From Blautia pseudococcoides (GTDB lineage Bacteria; Bacillota; Clostridia; Lachnospirales; Lachnospiraceae), in NCBI RefSeq assembly GCF_001689125.2, contig NZ_CP015405.2:4676501-4740500 (forward strand): a stretch of 64,000 nucleotides of DNA, given 5' to 3'. The number at the start of each line of letters is the position of its first letter. Position 1 is the first letter of the stretch. The notes under the pieces are model-generated. The model made no database searches and was not told where the DNA came from. It was given only the letters and a program-made list of their open reading frames with translations. The position numbers and the translations under genes are program-made. Below, piece after piece: positions 56,672 through 64,000 of this stretch.

Positions 56672-58044
56672 TGCCGAAAGAGTATAGAACCATACAGGAA
56701 GTTGCCGGCCCTCTGATGTTGGTGCGCGGTGTTGAAAATGTACATTTTGATGAGTTAGGTGAGATCGAGCTGGCAAGCGGTGAGACACGCCGCTGCCGTG
56801 TACTTGAGATCAACGGAAGTGATGCTTTGGTACAGCTTTTCGAGAGCTCCACAGGTATCAACCTGTCTGACAGTAAGGTGCGTTTCCTGGGACGAAGCAT
56901 GGAGCTGGGTGTATCTGAGGATATGCTGGGCCGTGTATTCGACGGTATGGGACGTCCTATTGATGAAGGTCCGGAGATCCTTCCGGATGAGAGGCGTGAT
57001 ATCAATGGTCTGCCTATGAACCCGGCTGCCAGAATGTACCCGGAAGAGTTCATTCAGACCGGTGTATCTGCCATTGATGGTCTGAACACACTGGTTCGTG
57101 GCCAGAAGCTGCCTATTTTCTCCGCATCAGGTCTTCCTCATGCGCAGTTGGCAGCACAGATCGCCAGACAGGCTAAGGTTCGCGGTACGGGTGAGAACTT
57201 CGCCGTTGTATTTGCCGCTTTAGGTATTACTTTTGAGGAGTCTAACTTCTTTATTGAAAGTTTTAAAGAGACAGGAGCCATTGACAGGACGGTTCTGTTC
57301 ATCAACCTGGCAAATGACCCGGCTGTTGAGCGTATCGCAACGCCTAAGATGGCCCTCACCGCAGCAGAATATCTTGCATTTGAGAAAGATATGCATGTAC
57401 TGGTAATCCTTACCGATATCACAAACTACGCAGATGCCCTGCGTGAGGTTTCCGCAGCCCGTAAAGAGGTTCCGGGACGCCGTGGATATCCGGGTTATAT
57501 GTATACAGACCTGGCAACCATGTATGAAAGAGCAGGACGTAAGAAGGGAAGTAATGGTTCCATTACCATGATTCCGATCCTTACCATGCCTGAGGATGAT
57601 AAAACCCATCCAATCCCTGACCTTACCGGATATATCACCGAGGGGCAGATCATTCTGAGCCGTGAGCTTTACAGAAAGGGTGTAACACCGCCTATTGATG
57701 TTCTGCCGTCTCTGTCACGACTGAAAGATAAAGGTATCGGTGAAGGTAAGACGCGTGCTGACCATGCAAACACCATGAACCAGTTATTCGCTGCCTATGC
57801 CCGTGGTAAAGAGGCAAAAGAGCTGATGACGATCCTTGGTGAGGCGGCACTTTCTGATATTGACCTTATCTATGCAAAATTCGCGGATGCTTTTGAGGCA
57901 GAGTATGTTTCACAGGGCTATACCACAAACCGCGATATTGAGGAGACACTGCGTATCGGCTGGAAGCTGCTTTCCATACTGCCGAGGAGCGAGCTGAAAC
58001 GTATAGATGATAAATTCCTTGATGAATATTACGGTAAACAATAA
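56671..58044 (+). CDS. ntpB: V-type ATP synthase subunit B
   Basis: 457 residues. The family block [24 protein letters not shown] region (near residue 132) lacks a Walker A, as expected for the non-catalytic partner, and [20 protein letters not shown] and [14 protein letters not shown] are conserved. Starts within the stop codon of subunit A. A second nucleotide site lies at the A-B interface. Confidence 0.97.
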   Translation: MPKEYRTIQEVAGPLMLVRGVENVHFDELGEIELASGETRRCRVLEINGSDALVQLFESSTGINLSDSKVRFLGRSMELGVSEDMLGRVFDGMGRPIDEGPEILPDERRDINGLPMNPAARMYPEEFIQTGVSAIDGLNTLVRGQKLPIFSASGLPHAQLAAQIARQAKVRGTGENFAVVFAALGITFEESNFFIESFKETGAIDRTVLFINLANDPAVERIATPKMALTAAEYLAFEKDMHVLVILTDITNYADALREVSAARKEVPGRRGYPGYMYTDLATMYERAGRKKGSNGSITMIPILTMPEDDKTHPIPDLTGYITEGQIILSRELYRKGVTPPIDVLPSLSRLKDKGIGEGKTRADHANTMNQLFAAYARGKEAKELMTILGEAALSDIDLIYAKFADAFEAEYVSQGYTTNRDIEETLRIGWKLLSILPRSELKRIDDKFLDEYYGKQ

Positions 58045-58113
58045 TGCCGGCGTGACAGCAGGACAAAATATCCTGCTGTTCCAACAGAAAATGCATAGAA
58101 AGAGGTGATTGTC

Positions 58114-58797
58114 TTGGCATCTACCCAGGTGAATCCTACCAGAATGGAGCTTACCAAGCAGAAGAAGAAGCTGGTTACCGCCGTCAAGGGTCACAAGCTT
58201 TTGAAGGACAAACGTGACGAGCTTATGCGTCAGTTCCTGGATCTGGCAAGAGAAAATATGGCTCTGCGCCTGAAAGTGGAAGAGGGTATTAAAGAGGCTA
58301 ACAAGAACTTCGTGATCGCAAAAGCCGGCATGTCCGAACAGACCCTGAACACAGCGCTGATGGCACCAAAACAAGAGGTGTATCTGGATGCGGGCAAGAA
58401 GAATGTCATGAGTGTTGACATTCCTGTTTTCCAGTCCCAGACCAGGACCGCAGATGCAAATGACATCTATTCCTACGGTTTTGCCTTTACATCAGGTGAC
58501 CTGGACGGCGCGGTGAAATCTCTGGCAGATATCCTGCCGGATATGCTGAAGCTTGCGGAGATTGAGAAATCCTGCCAGCTTATGGCTTCCGAGATTGAGA
58601 AGACCCGACGCAGAGTAAACGCTCTGGAACATGTTATTATTCCGGAGACTCAGGAAAATATTAAGTATATTACCATGAAGTTGGACGAGAGCGAGAGAAG
58701 TACACAGATCCGTCTGATGAAAGTAAAAGATATGATGCTTGAAGAAGCGCATCATTATAAGGAAAAGGACAGAGAACGCGTGTATAGCGCGGGCTGA
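58114..58797 (+). CDS. ntpD: V-type ATP synthase subunit D
   Basis: 227 residues from TTG 58114, giving the classic ASTQVNPTRMELTKQKKKL start; AGAGGTG lies 6-7 bp upstream, and the GTG at 58105 is inside that site. Long antiparallel helices form the central rotor shaft (KGHKLLKDKRDELMRQFLDL, later RRRVNALEHVIIPE). Last gene of the operon; a terminator follows. Confidence 0.95.
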   Translation: MASTQVNPTRMELTKQKKKLVTAVKGHKLLKDKRDELMRQFLDLARENMALRLKVEEGIKEANKNFVIAKAGMSEQTLNTALMAPKQEVYLDAGKKNVMSVDIPVFQSQTRTADANDIYSYGFAFTSGDLDGAVKSLADILPDMLKLAEIEKSCQLMASEIEKTRRRVNALEHVIIPETQENIKYITMKLDESERSTQIRLMKVKDMMLEEAHHYKEKDRERVYSAG

Positions 58798-58813
58798 TAT
58801 GTCTAATGGAAGG

Positions 58814-58873
58814 ATCCTATTTTCCAGAAGCACTGACAGGTTGTCAGTCCGCTGGAAGATAGGATTTTTTTTT
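58814..58873 (+). terminator. terminator of the V-ATPase operon
   Basis: ATCCTATTTTCCAG and CTGGAAGATAGGAT arms (one G-U), an inner CTGACA/TGTCAG hairpin, then TTTTTTTT. Confidence 0.85.
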
Positions 58874-58877
58874 ATTT

Positions 58878-59341
58878 TTGAAAAATATTCCAGGGCCTGG
58901 AGAGGAGATATTTATAGGAGAAGAGGATATTACCCCTTACCTAACTAATTTTTTTGGGGTGAGTGAATCCCTGGGAGCTATGATAAGTCTGATCAAGTCC
59001 TATGGACTGGCAGTTTACCGGAACTGCTGGGACTGGCAGCAGTTACCATTCTTGTCATCAGTCTGGGGTTATTTATGGTAAGAGCCTTGTATTTTGCCGT
59101 TATTGATGAGTTAAAGATTCCACTTAAATATACCGGGATGGCAGTTGGGTTTGCGTCAGTAATAGGGTGTCTTCCTCAGATTTTTATATATTCCATTACG
59201 GGGAACCTTTTGGACGCATTTCCGGGAATCCAGGGCTATAGATATATGTTTGCGTATGAATTCGGGGCAGCGCTGATTGGCGCAATTCTGGCATTAACTT
59301 TATATAGGAACATCAAGAAGGAAAATAATAAAAAAGCCTGA
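58878..59341 (+). pseudogene. MFS transporter remnant
   Basis: Part 1 (58878 to about 59020) reads PYLTNFFGVSESLGAM and then ISLIKSYGLAV. Part 2 in another frame (about 59010-59341) reads LPELLGLAAVTILVISLGLF, then VRALYFAVIDELKIP, YTGMAVGFASVIG and GYRYMFAYEFGAAL, the C-terminal helices of an MFS permease. The N-terminal half is absent and the two parts are joined with loss of a loop-plus-helix segment and of frame. No ribosome site for either part. It may once have been cotranscribed with the Fe-S protein gene that follows. Confidence 0.75.
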
Positions 59342-59374
59342 GGCAGATATATTCCAATAGAAAGGAGAAGAAAT

Positions 59375-60096
59375 ATGAACAGCCGCACAATGACAGAGTT
59401 AATAGTGAACATAGCGATCGCTTTAGGGGCAGCTGCAGCAGGGATCGCCAATATTCAGGATTTAAAATCAGCGCCGGCATTTGTAATGATGCCACAGAGG
59501 CCTCATATTGATCGTGTGGGGGCAGTGGAGAATACCACCGGGCTTCCGGAAGGCGTGGTGGCCTGGAAGGAAGAGATGCGTTCCGTTTTGGTGATCGCCT
59601 ATGAGCATCCGGAAGAAAAACCATATCTTGACTGCTGGCTGGATGGCAAAAACCCGCCGGGAAATTTGGAACTTATATCTGGCTCAAAGACGCCTCAGTT
59701 GTTGCAGGGCTTGGTACTATTGGAAAGAATAATCTTCTTATCACAAAAGAGTATGGGCCGAGAGTGCGCCTGAGAGCTATGTTTCTAAGTGTGGACTTGC
59801 CCTCCGCCGGCCCCAGTGACTGGGATCCCTGTGCGGGCTGTGATATGCCCTGCAGAAAAAAATGTCCCCAGAATGCTTTTGGCAGGATCACTTATGATGC
59901 CGGTCAGTATGGGGGGCTTACCAAACTGCCGGGGCGTGACGGCAGTTACAGTTTGCTTACCTGCGACAGGCAAATGGCTGAGGATGAGGAGAACGAGATA
60001 AAAACACCTACAGAGGTTCCGGATTACGGGACTGCAGTGTCCATTATCAAGTATTGCAGGGAGTGTGAACTGAACTGCAGGATTAAACCGTCTTAG
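59375..60096 (+). pseudogene. QueG-like Fe-S protein, frameshifted with internal deletion
   Basis: ATG 59375 (AAAGGAGAAG upstream) encodes a normal-looking start through VVAWKEEMRSVLVIAYEHP and GKNPPGN, then loses frame near 59660-59670. The other frame resumes as GTYIWLKDASVVAGLGTIGK, GPRVRLRAMFL and the ferredoxin-like CAGCDMPCRKKCPQNAF with more cysteines at YCRECELNC. The segment between GKNPPGN and the GTYIWLKD block that relatives carry (roughly 30 residues) is missing. Intact relatives are epoxyqueuosine-reductase-like cobalamin/Fe-S proteins, but function here is lost unless the break is an assembly error. Stop TAG 60094-60096 overlaps the stop of the converging AraC gene. Confidence 0.75.
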
Positions 60097-61295
60097 AAAG
60101 AATCCCGATACTGCCTGCGAGTCATGCCTGTGTATTTTTTAAACACGGAAATATAATGACTCTGACTGGAAAAGGCCAGTATCATGCTGACTTCAGATAT
60201 AGAATACTGAAAAACAGTCAGCAGAGACTTGGATGTCTCCACACGCTTCCGGTTCAGGTATTCCATAGGACTTATAGCCATTTCCTGACGGAACAGATGG
60301 GAGAAACGGTCTTTGCTCAAGCCCGCGGCATGGGCAATGTCGGAGAGGCATATTTTTTCCTGTTGATGGTTATTTATGAAATTCACGGCTCTGCGTATGG
60401 CCGGAGAATGGGTGGTGATACCTTTTGCCTTCGCTGCTGCAGCCGTGAATTCACAGGTGGCCTGGTCACGCAGAGTAAGAAGGCGTGTGATGGAGGTGCA
60501 TTTTTCAGAAGCCTGGATAAAGCTGTCGCTCATTGCGTAAGCCATATCTTCTTCTGCGCCTCCTTCAATAGCAGCCCTGGTGATTTGGGTAATGTGGGCA
60601 ATGAAAAGGTTCTGCGCGTGCCGCAGGGGATTTGCAGAGAGAATTCCCGGTTTACCTGTAAGGCTTAATTCATTCATACATTCTTTGGCACGTATAAGGT
60701 CTCCTGCGCGCACTGCGTCCAGGAGATTTTTTTCGTATGAATAAGGTGTGTGAAATGCGGAGGATTCTCTTCGATGAAAAAGTGTCTTTTGCACAGCAGC
60801 AGGTATGGGTGCGGGGGTGATCAGGTCATTTGCCTCCATAATATCCTCCGTATTGATCTGTTCCCGGAAGAATAAGCAGCAGGCCAGGGAAAGATAATTA
60901 TAAAAATATTCCTGTTCCATAACAGGCAGCGCTGACATAAGCGTGTAACGGCTGCCCGGAGACAATACGGACAGCTCCGGGAAAGCCTGTTTAAATTCCC
61001 TGTCGGAAAGCCGGGAAAAGAGACAGGGACCAAAGTGAAGAGAAAAACATCCGTCAGCCGCGGGAAAGGATAGCCCTGCACTGTAATACGCGCTGTATTC
61101 CATGAAGAGAACAGGCAGCGGGGCAGTACCTTTGCGGGGCAGTTTCTTGGGCATACGGGGAAGGGGGAATAAGTCCATACCTACAAGCCGGGGATAGGTG
61201 AAGCATATGCTGCCGTCCTGTGACAGGCAGAAGACAGGAATCTGTGTCAGGTAATAAAGCAGGCGGCAGTTATGGCGGATGGTTTGCATATCCAT
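60093..61295 (-). CDS. AraC-family transcriptional regulator
   Basis: 400 residues from ATG 61295 (GGGAGGAAACC upstream); the frame runs further up without a ribosome site. The N-terminal 270 residues are an unassigned sensor region with a helical part. The C-terminal 100 residues are an AraC double helix-turn-helix (KICLSDIAHAAGLSKDRFSH, then SISEVSMILAFSSQSHYISV and FKKYTGMTRRQYR). It is divergent from the GH3 gene with 190 bp between them, so it probably controls it in response to a glycoside. Confidence 0.9.
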   Translation of the reverse strand: MDMQTIRHNCRLLYYLTQIPVFCLSQDGSICFTYPRLVGMDLFPLPRMPKKLPRKGTAPLPVLFMEYSAYYSAGLSFPAADGCFSLHFGPCLFSRLSDREFKQAFPELSVLSPGSRYTLMSALPVMEQEYFYNYLSLACCLFFREQINTEDIMEANDLITPAPIPAAVQKTLFHRRESSAFHTPYSYEKNLLDAVRAGDLIRAKECMNELSLTGKPGILSANPLRHAQNLFIAHITQITRAAIEGGAEEDMAYAMSDSFIQASEKCTSITRLLTLRDQATCEFTAAAAKAKGITTHSPAIRRAVNFINNHQQEKICLSDIAHAAGLSKDRFSHLFRQEMAISPMEYLNRKRVETSKSLLTVFQYSISEVSMILAFSSQSHYISVFKKYTGMTRRQYRDSF

Positions 61296-61486
61296 ATGGT
61301 TTCCTCCCAGAGATGATATAAGCTTATTTAAGTATAACAGAAATAGGAATTTCTGACAATAATATGATAGAAACAGCAGGATTATGATATTCATTCGGGC
61401 ATTTGCGTGGTATTTTAATGATATACCTCATCATGCGGCACAACAGTAAGAAGGCATGGTGCATTTTTGCAAAGGAGCGGATAAAT

Positions 61487-63766
61487 ATGAAGCGGGATGT
61501 AAAAGCAATTGTAAAACAAATGACTCTGGAAGAGAAGGCAGGTATGTGTTCCGGTAAGGATTTCTGGCATTTGAAAAGTGTGGAACGGCTGGGGATCCCT
61601 GAGGTAATGGTCAGCGACGGACCTCACGGGCTTAGAAAACAGGATAAGGAAGCAGACCATCTGGGTGCAAATGAGAGTATCAAAGCGGTATGTTTTCCTA
61701 CTGCCTGTGCTACCGCCTGCTCTTTTGACAGAGAGCTGCTGGAAACTTTGGGGGAGACACTTGGGGAGGAATGCCAGGCGGAAAATCTGTCGGTGATCTT
61801 AGGGCCGGCAGTGAATATTAAGCGGTCACCTCTGTGCGGACGAAATTTTGAGTATTTTTCCGAAGACCCGTACCTGGCTTCTCAGATGGCTGCGGCACAT
61901 ATAAAGGGTGTGCAGTCTAAAAACGTGGGAACTTCTATCAAACATTTTGCCGCAAATAATCAGGAACACAGGAGAATGTCCTGTTCCTCTGAAATTGACG
62001 AGAGGACGTTCCGGGAGATTTATCTGGCTGCATTTGAAACAGCAGTCAAGGAGAGCAGACCGGATACGGTAATGTGTTCTTATAATAAGATCAACGGGAC
62101 CTTTGCGTCTGAGGATCACAGGCTGCTCACGGAGATCCTGAGAGACGAGTGGGGATTTGAAGGATATGTTATGTCTGACTGGGGCGCAGTCAATGACAGG
62201 GTAAAAGGACTGGAAGCGGGGCTTGACCTGGAGATGCCGGCAAGCGGCGGGCATACGGACGCGGAGATTGTGGAAGCTGTGAGATCCGGTGAGCTTAAGG
62301 AAGAGGTTCTGGATACTGCAGTTGAAAGAATTCTGAATATTATCTTTAAATTCACGGATAACCGCCAGCCCGGAAACTTAAACATGGAGGAAGATCATAA
62401 ACTGGCTGGAAAGATTGCCAGGGAATCCATGGTGCTGCTGAAAAATGACGGAATCCTGCCGCTTAAAGAGAATGGTCAGAAGATTGCATTTATCGGTAAA
62501 TTTGCAGAGAAGCCCAGGTTCCAGGGGGGCGGAAGTTCACATATTAACTCGTTTAAGGTGACCGGCGCGCTGGAGGCTGTGAAGAAATATGCGGATGTGT
62601 CCTATGCCCAGGGATATGATGTGAAAGAGGACAAGGCAGATGAAGCCATGCTTGCAGAGGCTGCTGCGGCAGCAGAGAATGCGGATGTAGCTGTGATATT
62701 TGCAGGGCTTCCCGATGCATTTGAATCGGAGGGGTATGACAGGGAGCATATGAGAATGCCGGAATGCCAGAACAGACTGATCGCTGAGATTGTAAAGGTA
62801 CAGCCCAATACCGTGGTGGTCCTCCACAATGGTTCTCCTGTGGAAATGCCTTGGGCGGATGATGTGAGGGGCATCCTGGAATCTTACCTGTGCGGACAGG
62901 CCGTGGGAGAGGCCCAGGTGGATCTTCTCTTCGGCAGGGCAAATCCGTGCGGTAAGCTGGCAGAGACCATTCCGTATAAACTGTCTGATAATCCTTCCTA
63001 CCTGAATTTCCCCGGAGATGGGAAGACCGTGGAGTACAGGGAAGGCGTATTTGTTGGGTACCGCTATTATGATACAAAGGAACTGCCTGTTCGCTATCCT
63101 TTTGGTTATGGCCTGAGTTATACTACCTTTGCCTACAGTGATCTGAAGCTCTCCGCAAAAGAAATGAAGGATACGGACAGGCTGACCGTTTCCCTTAAAG
63201 TTAAAAATACGGGGGACATGGCAGGCAGGGAAATTGTGCAGCTCTATGTGGCGGATAAGACAGGGGTTGTAAGCAGACCGGTGAAAGAACTGAAGAATTT
63301 TGCCAAAGTGGAGCTGGAACCGGGCCAGGAAAAGACAGTTACAATGGAGCTGGATAAGAGAAGTTTTGCGTGGTATAATACAGAAATTTCAGACTGGTAT
63401 GCAGCTACAGGGACATATGAGATCCTTGTGGGAAGTTCATCCAGGGACATCCATTTAAGAGATGCGGTACAGCTTGTCTCCACAACAGAAATTCCTGTAA
63501 AAATCCATATGAATACCACAGTCGCAGAACTGTTGGCAGAGCCTGAAGCGAAAGAGATCATGAGCGGGCTGTTGAAAACCATGATGGAAAATATTGGGGC
63601 GGGAGATGATGGGGAAAGTGCGGCCAGTGAAGCTATTTCTCCGGAAATGTCTCTTAAAATGATGGAGAACTCACCGCTTAGGACATTCAGAAGTTTTGCG
63701 GGAGTCAGCACACGGGAAATACAGGAACTTATAGAAAAGCTCCAGGCAGCAGTGGACGGGAAATAA
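61487..63766 (+). CDS. glycoside hydrolase family 3 beta-glucosidase
   Basis: 759 residues from ATG 61487 (AAAGGAG 10 bp upstream). Domains in order: GH3 N-terminal barrel (about 1-290) with nucleophile Asp231 in GYVMSDWGAV and KHFAANNQEHRR; GH3 C-terminal sandwich (about 310-540, GGGSSHINSFKVT, VVLHNGSPVEMPW); and a fibronectin-III-like domain (about 575-650, LKVKNTGDMAGREIVQLYV). The last 100 residues are an extra helical tail (MKMMENSPLRTFRSF-like) seen in some clostridial members. No signal peptide, so it hydrolyses imported beta-glucosides in the cytoplasm. Confidence 0.93.
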   Translation: MKRDVKAIVKQMTLEEKAGMCSGKDFWHLKSVERLGIPEVMVSDGPHGLRKQDKEADHLGANESIKAVCFPTACATACSFDRELLETLGETLGEECQAENLSVILGPAVNIKRSPLCGRNFEYFSEDPYLASQMAAAHIKGVQSKNVGTSIKHFAANNQEHRRMSCSSEIDERTFREIYLAAFETAVKESRPDTVMCSYNKINGTFASEDHRLLTEILRDEWGFEGYVMSDWGAVNDRVKGLEAGLDLEMPASGGHTDAEIVEAVRSGELKEEVLDTAVERILNIIFKFTDNRQPGNLNMEEDHKLAGKIARESMVLLKNDGILPLKENGQKIAFIGKFAEKPRFQGGGSSHINSFKVTGALEAVKKYADVSYAQGYDVKEDKADEAMLAEAAAAAENADVAVIFAGLPDAFESEGYDREHMRMPECQNRLIAEIVKVQPNTVVVLHNGSPVEMPWADDVRGILESYLCGQAVGEAQVDLLFGRANPCGKLAETIPYKLSDNPSYLNFPGDGKTVEYREGVFVGYRYYDTKELPVRYPFGYGLSYTTFAYSDLKLSAKEMKDTDRLTVSLKVKNTGDMAGREIVQLYVADKTGVVSRPVKELKNFAKVELEPGQEKTVTMELDKRSFAWYNTEISDWYAATGTYEILVGSSSRDIHLRDAVQLVSTTEIPVKIHMNTTVAELLAEPEAKEIMSGLLKTMMENIGAGDDGESAASEAISPEMSLKMMENSPLRTFRSFAGVSTREIQELIEKLQAAVDGK

Positions 63767-63846
63767 AAGAATATAGCATAGGTCCGGGTTTCTGGATACC
63801 AGGTCTCAGGTTATATTCATGAAATAACTGCAAAAGTACATTTTTA

Positions 63847-63884
63847 ACGGACAGGCGGGAAAGTATATTCCCGGCTGTCCGTTT
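63847..63884 (+). terminator. terminator after the GH3 gene
   Basis: ACGGACAGGCGGGAA and TTCCCGGCTGTCCGT arms (one G-G mismatch) with a 6-nt loop and a TTT tail. TGGTATAAT (TATAAT 63889-63894) directly behind it is a likely extended -10 for the next gene. Confidence 0.75.
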
Positions 63885-63937
63885 GTGGTATAATGAGGAA
63901 AAACAACCGGAGACTGAACGGATAAGGAGGTATTGAT

Positions 63938-64000
63938 ATGTTTCGATGGGGAATTATGGGCGGCGGTTTTATATCATCCCAGTTTGCCAGGGGGCTGGAG
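63938..64000 (+). CDS. Gfo/Idh/MocA-family oxidoreductase, truncated by window end
   Basis: Only 21 codons from ATG 63938 (AAGGAGG 8 bp upstream) lie in the window: MFRWGIMGGGFISSQFARGL. The GxGxIS-type Rossmann loop at the N-terminus (GGGFIS) is typical of NAD(P)-dependent sugar dehydrogenases of this family. Its position behind a GH3 glucosidase fits sugar metabolism. Confidence 0.7.
   Translation, partial: MFRWGIMGGGFISSQFARGLE

Overview
The window reads as chromosome of a Gram-positive gut anaerobe of the Lachnospiraceae, plausibly Blautia or a close relative. This is inferred from sortase-assembled pili, a nine-gene V-type ATPase operon, firmicute-type glucose-6-phosphate isomerase, a VanR-like two-component system, an MsmK/UgpC ATPase beside a CdaR-like regulator, and low-to-mid GC with AGGAGG ribosome sites. 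No rRNA, tRNA, CRISPR array or intact transposase is visible.

Region 1 (1-16.9 kb, + strand) is a surface-appendage locus. It holds an orphan type IV prepilin-like protein, a SARP/BTAD regulator with a degenerate GGDEF-like tail, a 1526-residue fibro-slime/SpaA adhesin, a backbone pilin (LPGTG), two class C sortases, a pilin-like secreted protein, two SipW-dependent TasA/camelysin-like proteins, an RPKTG-anchored protein, a MucBP plus collagen-like protein, and a SipW-type signal peptidase. Three small proteins share an ATWQG motif. Two of them begin transcription units, and both units are preceded by the same promoter architecture: GTAATGC heptamers 12 bp apart, the last one 9 bp before TACAAT. 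This is the geometry expected of a SARP operator, and a SARP gene lies at the head of the locus. I consider this the most interesting system in the window.

Region 2 (17-31.4 kb) starts with an IlvD/Edd dehydratase (+). It continues with a tightly overlapping minus-strand operon running from 31.3 down to 18.8 kb: a single-chain molybdenum hydroxylase, an FAD/Fe-S/CCG oxidoreductase, a small zinc-ribbon redox protein, a methyltransferase, a C-GCAxxG-C-C protein, a MobA-like NTP transferase fused to an HD domain, a NifS-like aminotransferase, a radical SAM enzyme, an AMP-dependent CoA ligase and a histidine phosphatase. The radical SAM protein carries fourteen tandem Cys-Cys heptads encoded by a 21-bp minisatellite.

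Region 3 (31.4-45 kb) is mostly metabolic and regulatory: a DHDPS/NAL-family aldolase, MTA/SAH nucleosidase, glucose-6-phosphate isomerase, an OmpR-type response regulator, a histidine kinase broken exactly at its H-box, MsmK, a CdaR/PucR-type regulator and a YbhJ-like aconitase homologue. Positions 44.97-46.33 kb are AT-rich without an intact gene, although a good promoter and a terminator bracket about 1 kb of it.

Region 4 (46.3-64 kb) holds an RluA/RluD-type pseudouridine synthase preceded by a 100-bp palindrome, an AI-2E/YtvI permease, an orphan sugar-binding lipoprotein, and the V-ATPase operon (G/H-like, I, K, E, C, F, A, B, D), whose K subunit has the sodium-binding residues. Two decayed genes (an MFS transporter and a QueG-like Fe-S protein), an AraC regulator divergent from a GH3 beta-glucosidase, and the first 21 codons of a Gfo/Idh/MocA oxidoreductase follow. 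Several genes are broken by small deletions or frameshifts, so either local decay or assembly error should be kept in mind.
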